Assembly: GCF_000170895.1 (NCBI RefSeq)
Contig: NZ_ABCS01000011.1
Location: 87,092 to 151,091 of the forward strand
Length of the DNA stretch: 64,000 bases
Direction of reading: 5' to 3'
Origin: Plesiocystis pacifica SIR-1
GTDB lineage: Bacteria > Myxococcota_A > Polyangia > Nannocystales > Nannocystaceae
Under the pieces are notes generated by a model that saw nothing but the letters and a program-made list of their open reading frames with translations, had not been told where the DNA came from and did not search any database. Of this stretch, positions 1-9,400 are shown piece after piece (position 1 is the stretch's first letter; each line of letters starts with the position of its first letter). Position numbers and translations under genes: made by a program.

Positions 1-1619
1 ACCGCGAGGCTCGCAACGCCATCGTCCGCGGCTACCGCAACAGCGGCTTCGCGGTCGCCGACGCCGAGCTGACCTGGGGCTACACCGACCGCCGGGGCAA
101 CCGCTACGAGATCCGCGGCGCCCGCAACTTGCCCGCGCAGGTGTGCTCCGATCGCTCCCGCGACTCCGTGGCGACCGTCGATCCCATCGTCAACGTCTAC
201 GAGGGCCGCAAGGGCGAGTTCGGGGACATCCTGTTCCGCGGCAACTTCAAGACCCAGCCCTACGTGCTGCGCCGGGAGCTGAAGTTCGAGACCGGCCAGG
301 CCTACAGCCAGGATCTCGCCGATCGCTCGGCCGCGTCCATCGAGGCCACCGGCGTCGCCCGGACGGTGACCATCACGCCCTACCCGGTCGGCTGCCACTG
401 GGACGAGGCCGCGCCTTGCCAGGTCCACCAGCTCATCGCCATCGAGGAGGCCAAGGACGTGACCATGGCCGTCGACTTTGGCTTTGGCGCGGCGACCCTC
501 AACCCCTTTTACGTGTTCGCCGAGCCCAGCTTCCCGAACATCGCGGGCACGGCCTGGGACCTCAACCTCGAGGGCCGCTACGGCTTCGACATCTCCGAGG
601 GCATCGGCGACCTGTGCTCGGGGCAGGACTGCTACGAGCGCCTCGGCGCCGGCACCTTGACCCGCCGCCACGTGTTCGACACCGCGCTGGACCTGGACAT
701 CAACGGCCGCTTCCAGCAGCGCGCGACCCCGGCCCGCGGCGTGGTCTCGAGCATCGTCGGCTCGATCCGCCTGAGCCGCAGCTTCCAGGACTGGACCTTC
801 TACGCCGGCTACCTCATCCAGTACGCCAACGTCAGCAAGGATCTGGTCAAGCCGCTCGCGGGCAGCAACGCCGGGTGGATCAACCGCGGCGGCGGCATCG
901 TCTCCGACCTGACCGGTCTGATCGACACCGGCGTCGTGCTCCAGCGCGTCGACAACCCCTTCAACCCCTACGAGGGCTTCATGGCCACCATGGACATCAA
1001 GCTCGCCTCGCCCTGGCTCGGCGGCGACGACTGGTGGACGCGCATCGACCTGAGCTGGCAGCACTTCATCCCCATCCCGCGCACCCAAGAGCGGCTGAAC
1101 TTCCGCTACACCCTGCGCTACGGCCAGCTCGTGCCCTTCTCCGGCCCCGGCTTTGGCGGCGAGACCGTCAACACCAAGACCGTGCCCGACGTGTGGCGCT
1201 ACTACGCCGGCGGCACCACCGATCTGGGCCTGCGCGGCATCCTCCCGGAGACCATGCTCGTCGACCTCGAGGAGGTCGCCCTGCCCTACGGCGGCACGGT
1301 CATCCGCCCCCGGGCCCAGGGCGGCCACATCCGGGCGATCGGCTCCATCGCCCTGCAGGTCACCTCGGTCAAGGACATCTTCGGCGGCGCCCTGGCCCAC
1401 TCGGTGTTCTACGACTTCGGCGTGCTGACGCAGTTTTGGGACAAGTTCGACCTGCGCCGGGACTTCCGGCACTCGGTCGGCGTCAACGCGATCAAGCTGG
1501 ACATCAACATCGTGACGATGGCGCTGGGCTACGCCGTGCTGATCCCTGGCGTCTACAACGTGGGGCCCACCGATGACCGCAACGGCCGCTTCGTGTTCGA
1601 CGTGGGGGTCACCTTTTAG
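1..1619 (+). CDS. Omp85/BamA-TamA-like outer membrane protein, 5' partial
   Basis: The open frame is already running at base 3 and ends at TAG 1617-1619, so the N-terminus lies outside the window. The first visible residues (RNAIVRGYRNSGFAVADAEL) resemble the helix-strand part of a POTRA domain. A second POTRA-like segment follows, then a long stretch rich in alternating aromatic and hydrophobic residues (for example YAGYLIQYANV and LRYGQLVPF) ending in FVFDVGVTF, a terminal-Phe outer-membrane beta-strand signature. By family knowledge such proteins fold or secrete other barrels in the outer membrane. BamA proper is about 800 residues. With over 500 residues visible this could be BamA, TamA or a myxobacterial paralogue; the internal Cys pairs are unusual for E. 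coli-like BamA. Confidence 0.75.
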   Translation, partial: REARNAIVRGYRNSGFAVADAELTWGYTDRRGNRYEIRGARNLPAQVCSDRSRDSVATVDPIVNVYEGRKGEFGDILFRGNFKTQPYVLRRELKFETGQAYSQDLADRSAASIEATGVARTVTITPYPVGCHWDEAAPCQVHQLIAIEEAKDVTMAVDFGFGAATLNPFYVFAEPSFPNIAGTAWDLNLEGRYGFDISEGIGDLCSGQDCYERLGAGTLTRRHVFDTALDLDINGRFQQRATPARGVVSSIVGSIRLSRSFQDWTFYAGYLIQYANVSKDLVKPLAGSNAGWINRGGGIVSDLTGLIDTGVVLQRVDNPFNPYEGFMATMDIKLASPWLGGDDWWTRIDLSWQHFIPIPRTQERLNFRYTLRYGQLVPFSGPGFGGETVNTKTVPDVWRYYAGGTTDLGLRGILPETMLVDLEEVALPYGGTVIRPRAQGGHIRAIGSIALQVTSVKDIFGGALAHSVFYDFGVLTQFWDKFDLRRDFRHSVGVNAIKLDINIVTMALGYAVLIPGVYNVGPTDDRNGRFVFDVGVTF

Positions 1620-1962
1620 CGCGCCGCTCCAGGCGATCCGCGAGGCCGGCGACGACGGCGTCGAAGCCCGGGTCGCGCATGCCCTGGTGGTCCAGCCCCT
1701 GGTCGAAGTAGTCTAGGTAGGTCACCGCCGCGGGCTCGGACACGCCCTCGGGCCACCGCTCGCGGGCCTCGGCCGCGCTGATCGTCCCCGCGATCAGCTC
1801 GCGCAGCAAGCTCGCCGCGCGCTGGTCGGGGCTGCCCAAGCCCGCTCCCGCTCCCCGACGCTCAGCGCTCGCGCGGGCGCGCCCGCGGTGTTGAAAGTAG
1901 GCGATGACGCCCCAGAGCACGGCTGCGGTGAACATCATGGCGATGGCGAATTCTGCGCGCAT
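1609..1962 (-). CDS. small single-pass membrane protein, unknown
   Basis: ATG at 1962 gives 117 residues beginning MRAEFAIAMMFTAAVLWGVI, a short N-in segment followed by one clear transmembrane helix, then an Arg-rich juxtamembrane stretch and a helical soluble domain of about 80 residues (RAASLLRELIAGTISAAEA). The longer frame starting at 2091 adds a Cys-rich low-quality leader and is less likely. The 3' end overlaps the convergent Omp85 gene by 11 bases. I do not recognise the family; the membrane anchor is the only feature seen directly. Confidence 0.55.
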   Translation of the reverse strand: MRAEFAIAMMFTAAVLWGVIAYFQHRGRARASAERRGAGAGLGSPDQRAASLLRELIAGTISAAEARERWPEGVSEPAAVTYLDYFDQGLDHQGMRDPGFDAVVAGLADRLERRAKR

Positions 1963-2272
1963 GGCAGGCACAGGATACCGTCCCGCGACCTGGACATCAC
2001 GACCCTCGCTGACGCGGCCCTCGAGCTCCGACTGCTCGCGCCGTGCCCATTGACCGCAACATGACGAGCATTGCGGCAAGGATGTCCCCATTGAACGCGA
2101 TGATGTGGCGGACTGAGTCCGATTGATATGTGCTCGTGCGATGTCAGTCGAGGCTGAGCGAGCATGACGATGTGAGGGGTGAGCGCCCGAATCGCTGCCT
2201 GTAGGCCGCGTTCACGCCTCCACGGATGGGCGGCAGGGTGCTTTTTAAAAGGCAACACATCATTAAAAGTGA

Positions 2273-2300
2273 TTGCATTTAAACTGCGGGCGACTAGAGT
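2273..2300 (+). promoter_or_regulatory. possible sigma-70 promoter for the small Cys-rich ORF
   Basis: TTGCAT at 2273-2278 and TAGAGT at 2295-2300 are separated by 16 bases in a locally AT-rich patch (2240-2290) of an otherwise GC-rich window. The start codon of the next gene lies 27 bases downstream with a good Shine-Dalgarno sequence. The rest of 1963-2272 shows no gene. Confidence 0.35.
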
Positions 2301-2327
2301 GCTCTGCGAACCTAGAAGGAAGAAACC

Positions 2328-2687
2328 ATGCCACAGTACAGCTGTGTGTTCTGCGCACGCTTTTGGTACTACCCCTGCCCGCTGTGCTCGGGCTTGGGGC
2401 TGTGTACCGTGGATCCCGACGACTTTCGGACCTCGCTCGCGGCCCGTGCGAAGGACAGAGGTGGGAGCGAGGCGCTCGGAGAAGAAGAGCGCCTGCAGGC
2501 CTACCTGCGCGTCGCCAAAGGATTAGGCCCAGCCCTCGAGGCCCGGAATGAGGATCTGGCCGACGCCGAGTCGCTTGGCCTCGCGGATGCCGCTGAGCAT
2601 GACGCCGTGGACGGTCATGGGGTGGCCCTCGTGGGTGTGCTCGCCGACAAAGCCGATGCGCCCGACGGGGGCGGCGAGGGCCGCTAG
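2328..2687 (+). CDS. small Cys-rich protein whose 3' part reads through decayed DNA
   Basis: The ATG is preceded by AAGGAAG at good spacing. The first 26 residues hold six cysteines, with CVFC and CPLC pairs (MPQYSCVFCARFWYYPCPLC) that look like a zinc-ribbon or treble-clef knuckle. About 40 ordinary helical residues follow (to AYLRVAKG). From about residue 66 the frame runs antisense through the coding remnant of a flavin amine oxidase (2523 onward), so the last 50 or so residues are probably not native. Either the gene lost its own 3' end or it is a small ORF extended by chance. No family recognised. Confidence 0.4.
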   Translation: MPQYSCVFCARFWYYPCPLCSGLGLCTVDPDDFRTSLAARAKDRGGSEALGEEERLQAYLRVAKGLGPALEARNEDLADAESLGLADAAEHDAVDGHGVALVGVLADKADAPDGGGEGR

Positions 2688-2925
2688 CTCGGCGGCGCCG
2701 GTTCCAGGCGTGAAGCTGGCGCGGGCCCTCGCTCGCCCAAAACGCGGCCTCGAACACGAGCGCGACCTTCTCGAGGTTGCCCACGCCCATGGCCTCGATG
2801 GCCTCGCGCTTGGCCCGGGGCAGCGGCGGCTCGAAGGCGATGGTGCCGGCCTCGAGCACGCCCAGGGGCGCGGTGAGGATCAGGTGGGTCGCCGTCCGCG
2901 GGCCCTGGTTGGTTGCCGCCGCCGT
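2523..2925 (-). pseudogene. flavin-containing amine oxidase remnant with internal deletion
   Basis: Two pieces of a flavin monoamine/polyamine oxidase C-terminal region can be read on the minus strand in different frames. The first (about 2905 to 2715) reads ILTAPLGVLEAGTIAFEP, then a conserved helix (KREAIEAMGVGNLEKVALVF) and EAAFWASE. The second (about 2712 to 2523) reads RIGFVGEHTHEGHPMTVHGV, then SGIREAKRL and a TAA stop. GEHT with the following HG segment is the FAD-contacting C-terminal motif of the family. Roughly 100 residues that should lie between the pieces are missing and the frame changes at the junction near 2712, so this is a relic and not a gene. Nothing of the N-terminal FAD domain remains. 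Confidence 0.75.
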
Positions 2926-2951
2926 ACTCGTCGTCGCCGACGATGTAGCCG

Positions 2952-3067
2952 GCGATCCCCGTGTCCTTCGCCGGGCTGGCCCTGGTCGGGCGGATCGCCG
3001 CCAAGCACGGTGGCGAGCTGCGGGTCCGCCCCGTCGTCGCGCTCCGCTTGCCGCGAGCGCCGAACTA
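2952..3067 (+). pseudogene. probable histidine kinase C-terminal fragment
   Basis: Read on the plus strand this stretch gives GLALVGRIAAKHGGELRV followed by VVALRLPRAPN and a stop. That matches the end of a HATPase_c domain (G2 box, helix, then the last strand with the LRLP ending). There is no upstream ATP-binding domain in frame, and a few residues before the last strand seem to be missing. It sits against the opposite-strand amine oxidase relic, so the whole of 2.5-3.07 kb looks like a graveyard of gene ends. The match is short and by eye. Confidence 0.4.
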
Positions 3068-3086
3068 GCGCCATACTCCCTCGTTG

Positions 3087-3803
3087 ATGCGACCCACGAG
3101 CCTCCGACTGCTCGCGCCCTTCGCCTTCGCCTTGTCCTGCGCCCTGGCCTGCGGCCCCGAGAAGCCTCCCCAGGCCTCCGAGGACGCCCCCAAGCCCGCC
3201 GATCGCCTGCTCGGAGAGGCCGAGCCCGCCGCCGACGACTCCCCCGCCTTCGACCCCGGCGCCGACCAGTTCGTGCTCACCTACGCCGGCGACCGGGGCG
3301 TGTTCGCCGACTGCAGCGCCGTCGAGGAGGTCCCCGAGAACGCCCGGGGCCTGGTCGCGGTCAACGTGTTCGGCCGCCGGGCGCCCGCGGGCAAGGTCTG
3401 GCTGTGCAACCTGTCCAAGCCCGACGGCGAGGGCAAGTTCGCCCTCGAGGCCGTGCCCCGCGAGCGCTTCGAGGAGCTCATCCTCGGCGACGGCCGCTCG
3501 TCCAAGGTCGAGCTGCCCGGCGATCTCGAGCTCCCCGACGTCCAGCCGGCGCCCAAGGGCGAGGTCATCCTCTACAAGACCGAGTGGTGCGGCGTCTGCT
3601 CCAAGGCCCAGGCCTACTTCGAGCGCGAGGGCATCGAGTACGTCGCCAAGGACATCGAGAAGGACCCGGGCGCCCAGGCCGAGCTCGCCGCGAAGGCCAA
3701 GGCCGCGGGGGTGCCGATGGGCTCGGTGCCCATGATCGACGTCGGCGGCGAGCTGCTGCGCGGCTTCGACATCAAACGCATCGAGGCGCTGCTGGGCAGC
3801 TGA
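3087..3803 (+). CDS. lipoprotein with C-terminal glutaredoxin domain
   Basis: ATG 3087 (a TTG just before it is less likely) gives 238 residues. Signal peptide with a lipobox-like ALAC at Cys22, then an acidic/Pro linker, a domain of about 110 residues I cannot name, and from about residue 155 a glutaredoxin/thioredoxin fold: VILYKTEWCGVCSKAQAYFE with a CGVC redox motif, a cis-Pro segment (GSVPMIDVGG) and a final helix. Family knowledge suggests disulfide exchange outside the cytoplasm, here lipid-anchored. The neighbouring decayed island upstream and convergent DUF1254 gene downstream give no partner. Confidence 0.75.
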   Translation: MRPTSLRLLAPFAFALSCALACGPEKPPQASEDAPKPADRLLGEAEPAADDSPAFDPGADQFVLTYAGDRGVFADCSAVEEVPENARGLVAVNVFGRRAPAGKVWLCNLSKPDGEGKFALEAVPRERFEELILGDGRSSKVELPGDLELPDVQPAPKGEVILYKTEWCGVCSKAQAYFEREGIEYVAKDIEKDPGAQAELAAKAKAAGVPMGSVPMIDVGGELLRGFDIKRIEALLGS

Positions 3804-3845
3804 GCTCTACCTTGCCCCCGCTGGCACAGGCGCGAGTACCCAGCG

Positions 3846-5312
3846 TCATGGGAGCGGCAGGACCGTGGGCGGCGTCCACGACCCGTCGATGATCGCCTCC
3901 GACGGCCAGTACGCGCGCAGCGTGAGCTCGAAGGGCCCCTCGGGCGCCGGCAGCCAGTTCGACGCGGCCGCGTCGAGGGGCGCCGTCGCCTGAATGCGGA
4001 TGTCCAACGATCCGTCGGGGCCGAGCTCGAGGGCCTCGTGCGAGCCGACGACGTAGCGGTCGATCGGGTTGTCGACGAAGTAGCCCTCCGAGTCGTACAT
4101 GGAGATGGACCAAAACGCGCCGACTGGCGGCAGCTCGCCGGGCTCGAAGTGGATCGAGTATTCGCGCTTCGAAGCGTCGAGTTGCCCGCCCAGCGGCCCC
4201 CGCGAGGCGTTGAAGTAGACGGCGTCCTCGCGGCGGTTCGCGCCCAGCCCGATCTGCGCGACCACGGCCCGGGTGAGGTACTCGGTCCCGTAGTCGCCGA
4301 GCGGGACGTCCGCCGAGGGGCTCCAGGGGCTGCCTGGCAGCCCCACGTCGGCCTTTGCCAGGTCGATGATGTTCTGCCCGGTCGGGAGCCCCTCCGCGAG
4401 CCCTTCGCGGATGTGTGGCGGGAGCGCGTCGTAGTCGAAGCCCCCGGGCTCGATGCCGATGGCGCGCAGCTCTTCCAGCAGGGGGGCGTCGTCGACGGAC
4501 GGGCGCTGCGCGGCGAGGAGCTCGGCGAGCTCGCCGAAGAACTCCCTCGCGCTCATCGAGAGCACCTGCTCGAGGGGGGGCGTCTCCCGATCGATGGCGT
4601 CGTCAGGCACCCCCGGAGCCGGCGTGTACCCTCCGCCGTAGGCGCTGAGCGGCCGCAGGTCGATCTCGGCCTGGATGTCCGCCACGTTGGCCATGTCCAA
4701 CTCGGAGAAGACCTCGATCCGGCCGATCATCCACACCAGGTCCGTCGGGGCGCGGATGGGGGTGAGCTCGTCGGGGATCGGGCCGTCGTAGTCGGGACCG
4801 ACGATGGCGTAGGTCGTCGCCTGATTGTCGTTGGTGCGCGTCCCTGGGGCCGCGAAGGCGTTGGTCCACGCGTCGAGCATGGCGAAGAGCGTGAAGCGAT
4901 CACCCTCGACGTCGGGGACGCTCAAGACCAGGGGCTCTGCCGAAAGGTCCAAATACGCCGAAGAGTAGACCGTGTCGCGGTTCGGCCGGACCACGGTCCG
5001 GAAGCTGGCGTCGGGGAGCCCAACGGCGTGAGAGAGCTGGTTCATCGGCGCGCCGTCTGGGCTCGGCTCGGGCACCGCGGTGAAGACCTGTCGCGTCCGC
5101 TCGTTCAAGACGAGCGGGAAGCCGTATACGTAGGCCTTGGCGGCGATGATCCGCGCCTGGGCGCGGGTCCCGACGAGGACCTCGCGCTCGTCCTCTTCAC
5201 AGCTCGACGAGGGCTCCTCGTCGCCGGGCAGGCAGGGATCACAAGCGCTCAGGCCGAGCCCCGCGACGAGGTAGGCGGCGGCCGAGAGCGGGATACGAAT
5301 GTTGATGGGCAT
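3846..5312 (-). CDS. DUF1254/DUF1214 domain lipoprotein
   Basis: 488 residues with a signal peptide and lipobox (GLGLSAC, Cys24). After a Glu/Ser-rich linker comes the DUF1254 part (AAKAYVYGFPLVLNERTRQ; RPNRDTVYSSAYLDLSAEP) and then a DUF1214-like C-terminal part (GELPPVGAFWSISMYDSEGY; NPIDRYVVGS). This two-domain architecture is widespread and its function is unproven. It lies 100 bases downstream of the AraC-type regulator on the same strand, so that regulator may control it (inference). Length and both domain hallmarks are intact. Confidence 0.85.
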   Translation of the reverse strand: MPINIRIPLSAAAYLVAGLGLSACDPCLPGDEEPSSSCEEDEREVLVGTRAQARIIAAKAYVYGFPLVLNERTRQVFTAVPEPSPDGAPMNQLSHAVGLPDASFRTVVRPNRDTVYSSAYLDLSAEPLVLSVPDVEGDRFTLFAMLDAWTNAFAAPGTRTNDNQATTYAIVGPDYDGPIPDELTPIRAPTDLVWMIGRIEVFSELDMANVADIQAEIDLRPLSAYGGGYTPAPGVPDDAIDRETPPLEQVLSMSAREFFGELAELLAAQRPSVDDAPLLEELRAIGIEPGGFDYDALPPHIREGLAEGLPTGQNIIDLAKADVGLPGSPWSPSADVPLGDYGTEYLTRAVVAQIGLGANRREDAVYFNASRGPLGGQLDASKREYSIHFEPGELPPVGAFWSISMYDSEGYFVDNPIDRYVVGSHEALELGPDGSLDIRIQATAPLDAAASNWLPAPEGPFELTLRAYWPSEAIIDGSWTPPTVLPLP

Positions 5313-5413
5313 CGTCTGATTCCTTTCGCGCCTCGTGGCGCTGAGGTCAGACTAGGGAGCCGATCGGGTCGCGGCATTGTGACAGCCGGCCAAGAAATTG
5401 ACCGGACTGGCCA

Positions 5414-6427
5414 TCATGGATTTCGTCGCTTGCGAAAGCGTCCGGGGGGCTCGCCGACCCAGCGCGCGAAGGCCCGGGAGAACGAGGGGCTGTCCGCGAA
5501 GCCCAGCCGTTCGGCGATGTCCGAGAGGCTGATCTCCGGCTGCTCGAGCAGCGCGATCGCCCGGCGCCGGAGCGCCGCGTCTCGCTGCTCCCGGAACGAG
5601 GTGCCCGCCTCGGCGAGTCGCCTCCGGAGCGCGCGCTCGGACACCCCGAGGGCTCTCGCCAGCTGCGCCGCGCTGCGCAGTCGGGGCTCGTCCTCGAGCA
5701 GCCTGCGCGAGCGCTCGGCCAACGACTGGCCCTCGGGGAGGCGCGCGAGCTGCTCTCGCACCTGCCCGACGATGAGGCGGTTGGCCACCGGCTCGGCCGA
5801 GACGACGGGGCGCTCCAGGTCCTCGGTGCGGAACACGACGCGGTGTTCGGGCGCGTCGAAGGTGCACCGCATGCCCTCGGGGAGCCCAACCTCCCGCCAG
5901 CCCTCGGGAGCCGCGACCGCGAGCTCGCCGACGATCGGGACGACGCGGCCGGTGAGGTGCGACGCGACCCCTTGGACTCCGACGATGCTCGCCACGAGCG
6001 CGATGTCCTGGCACCGCCCAAAGTCCCCCGGTACCGACAGGTAGAGCGTGGCCTGGCCCTCGCCGGAGACGAAGTCCAGGCGAAAGGCGTCGCTTTGGGC
6101 GGGCAACAGCTCGACCAACTGCCGGAGCGCGTCGCCCAGCGTCGCCGACGTCATCAGCGCGAAGCCCATGAGCCCGAGGATGGGGACCGGCGCCCGCGCG
6201 CCGAGCCGGATGCCGAGGCCGGGGTCCTTGGTCAGCTCGACCGCCCGCGCGAGCAGCTCTCCGGCCTGGGCGGCGGTGAGCCGGGCGCTCGGCGTCGCCA
6301 GTGCGTCGAGGGTCCACCCGAGCGGCCCAAACAGCTCCCCGGCTGCGATCCCATATTCGTCGTCGAGCAGCTGCCCGAGGCTCACCGCGTGCGCGGCTCG
6401 AATCGATGTTTCGCCCGCCTTCGCCAT
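5414..6427 (-). CDS. AraC-family transcriptional regulator (arabinose-binding-like N-domain)
   Basis: 337 residues. The N-terminal two thirds match the AraC N-domain type that ends many OruR/ArgR-like regulators (ALRQLVELLPAQSDAFRLDF region). The C-terminal hundred residues form the double helix-turn-helix: RSAAQLARALGVSERALRRR as first HTH and ISLSDIAERLGFADSPSFSR as second, followed by FARWVGEPPGRFRKRR, the classic AraC tail. ATG 6427 is used. The next gene on the same strand is the DUF1254 lipoprotein 100 bases downstream, the likeliest target. The effector cannot be inferred. Confidence 0.88.
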   Translation of the reverse strand: MAKAGETSIRAAHAVSLGQLLDDEYGIAAGELFGPLGWTLDALATPSARLTAAQAGELLARAVELTKDPGLGIRLGARAPVPILGLMGFALMTSATLGDALRQLVELLPAQSDAFRLDFVSGEGQATLYLSVPGDFGRCQDIALVASIVGVQGVASHLTGRVVPIVGELAVAAPEGWREVGLPEGMRCTFDAPEHRVVFRTEDLERPVVSAEPVANRLIVGQVREQLARLPEGQSLAERSRRLLEDEPRLRSAAQLARALGVSERALRRRLAEAGTSFREQRDAALRRRAIALLEQPEISLSDIAERLGFADSPSFSRAFARWVGEPPGRFRKRRNP

Positions 6428-6449
6428 CGCCCGTTGTCACACGACCGAG

Positions 6450-9400
6450 CTATTTTTTAGTCAGCTTCGTCATCCGAGCTGGCGCGACGACGTTGAGGAA
6501 GCCGTCGAGCTTGTGCTCGTCGACCATGTCCTGGCTGTCGAAGTAGGCCGCGGCCTGGGCGAGCAGGCGCGGGCCGTCGCCCTGCTCGCCCAGCACCTGG
6601 GCCCGGCGCATGCGCGTGGCAGCGACGTGGCCGGCCATCTGGTGGCTCTCGAATAGCTTGGAGGCCTCGGACCAGCGCGCCATGGCCTCGTCCTGGTTGC
6701 CGCTCATGGACGCCAGCCCGGCCTCGATGTTGGCCACGTGGGCCGTGAGCACCGGGTTGTTGACGGCGCGCAGCTTGCCCGCCAGGCGCTTGCACTTGCG
6801 GGCGTAGGTGGAGCTGTTGCGCAGCAGCGCGCCGACGAGCAGGGCCCGGCAGTAGAGCTCCTGGACGTTGGTCCGGCACAGGGCGTTTTGGTCCAGGAAG
6901 GTCTTCTTCATCTGGGCCAGGGTGGTCGTCGACAGCTCGATGGCCTCCTCGGGCTCGCCGTCGAGCATGAGCGCGCGGACCTTGCCGTAGTAGGCCCACA
7001 CGTCGCCAAACAGGTAGCGGCCCGGGTTCCAGTCGCGCATCGACTCGGCCAAGATGGCGTGGGCGCCCTCGGAGTCCCCCGTCAGCACCCGGACGATGGA
7101 CTCGAAGGAGGACACCTCGATCATCGCCTGCATGTCGCCGGACTCGCGGGCGGCCTCGATGATGCCCCGCGAGCGCGCGCGGAACTCCTTGAACTCGCCC
7201 TTCATCACCATGGTGTAGAGGTGATGGATGGTCGCGGTGCGTCGCTGCCAGGCGGTCCCGGGCATGCCCTCGGAGCTCTCGAGCACCTTGGTGTGGAGCC
7301 GGGTGCTCATGGGGTAGCGGCGCTCGAACCAGTGCACGCTGGCCTCGCACACGTCGATGAAGGCGGTCAGCGAGGGGTCGTCGATGTTGGCGGCGAGGCG
7401 GCGGGCGACGGTCAGGTGCTCCTCGACCAGGCGCCAGTCTCGGCCGGCGACCTCGATGACGCACTGGTAGGCCAGCGCCCGCGCGACGCGGCTGGGCTCG
7501 CCCGTGTTGAGCGAGAGCCGGAGCATGCGCAGGTGGAACATCACGCTGAGCAGCACCTCCTGCGTGGACAGGCCGTTGACCACGGCCCAGCAGGTGTCGA
7601 TCTGGTCGAGGGTGCGCGCGTCGACCTCGGCGGCGGACTTTTGGTTGAAGTCGAAGCCGCGCATCTTGACCCGGGTCTGCTCCCAGACCAGGCCCGAGAT
7701 GGCCGCGGCCTTGCCCACGGGCATGCGCATGCCGACGGTGCGCAGCAGCGCGTCGAGCTCTTGCAGGCCCTCGTCGACGTGGCCGGTCTTGATGAGCTGG
7801 TCGGCCGCGACGCGCCGGAACTCGCGGGCCCGGGCGGGCTCCTCGCGCTCGGTGTGCTCGGCCAGGGTCAGCAGCAGCTGCGAGGCCTCGTGGGCCCGCC
7901 CGACGTTGATGAGCTGGTCGGCCAGGCCCTCGCGCAGGTCGGTGATGCGGTCCATCCCGCCGTCTTGCGCGGCGAGGCCCTCGGCCTCGAACAGCTCGAC
8001 GGTCTTGCGGAACAAGCTGACGGCGCGCTCGAAGGCCAGAGAGTTCGCGGCCTGCTCGGCGGCGCGCTCGTAGTAGTCGACGGCCTTGGCCCGGGCGCCG
8101 CCGGCGTCGAAGTGGCCCGCGAGGCTCTCCGCGTCGGCGCCCGCGCGCTCGAGGGCCTGGGCCAGGCGCAGGTGAATCTCGCGCAGGCGGTCCGGATCGA
8201 GCTCGCCGACGGTCGCCTCGCGGATGCGGTCGTGGGCCGTCTCGAGCTTGGCCCGGCCGGCCGTGGACGAGCCGCGCATGCGCAGCAGCTCGGCGTCGCG
8301 CAGGGCCGGGAGGAGCTGGGCCGCGTTGGGGATGTCGGCGGCCTCGAACAGCACCGCGCGGGGCACCGGGCCGCCCGCGACGGCGACGAACTCGAGCAGC
8401 CGGCGGCTGTCCGCGTCGAGCTTGAGGATGCGGCGGACGACGAGCTGGTCGAGCTGCTCGGGGCTCGTGCCGTCGGCCGAGACCCCGTAGATCATCTGCT
8501 CGAAGTAGAACGGGTTGTTGGCCGAGCCCGCGGCGTAGGCCCGGGCCCGCTCCTCGTCGTAGTCCTCGCCCATGAGGGCGCGGGCGAGGTGCAGCGTGTC
8601 CTCCTCGGACATCGGCCCGATGAAGACTTCGCGGACGTCTCGACCCCACAGCGCGGTCGGGGCGTTGAGGGCCTGGAGGGTGTCGCTGGTCTGGAGCTCG
8701 TCGCGGTAGGAGACGATCATCAAGACCGGGGGGCCGCCCGGCGGGCGCAGGATCTCGTTGAGGAGCTTGGCGCTGTCGACGTTGCCCCAGTGGAAGTCGT
8801 CGATGAAGACGATGGTCGGGCGGCGCCGGCCCAGACCCGAGAACAGCTCGCGCAGCGCCGCAAAGGCCCGGTGGCGCAGCTCGTGGGGCTCGAGGCCCAC
8901 GGTCCGCCCGTGGTCCGCGGCCCACAGGTCGCCGAGCACCGGGAACAGGCGCACGAGGGCCGCCGGGTGCTGGGGCTGGAGCTCGATGAGCGCCTCGCGG
9001 GGGAGCTGGCGCAGGTGCACGCTGAGCGCGTCGACCACGGCGTCCACGCCCTTGTAGGGCACGGACTCGCGCTCGAGGCAGCGCCCGCGCAAGAGCACGG
9101 CGGCGCTCCCCTCCTTATGGCGCACCTGGCTCATGAAGTGGCGGATGAGCGCCGACTTGCCGTAGCCGCTGCGGCCGCGGACGTGCACCGTGACGAGCTG
9201 GCTGTTGACCTTGCAGTCGGCCCAGGCCGTCCGCAGCATGGTCATCTCCGCCTTGCGCCCGACGAACTGGGTCTTGCCGAGCATGCTGCTCGACAGGCTC
9301 GCCGAGATGCTCATCGACATGCTCATCGACATGCTCGGGTCGAGCGCCTCGGGGTCGGCCCCGTCGAGGATGGCGAGGATCTCGGCGCCCCGGGGGCGGT

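Noticed and set aside
2263..2859. Minus-strand open frame of 198 codons covering the amine oxidase relic
   Set aside because: Only the first 40 residues resemble the oxidase; after the deletion junction the frame is wrong and the true C-terminus lies in another frame.
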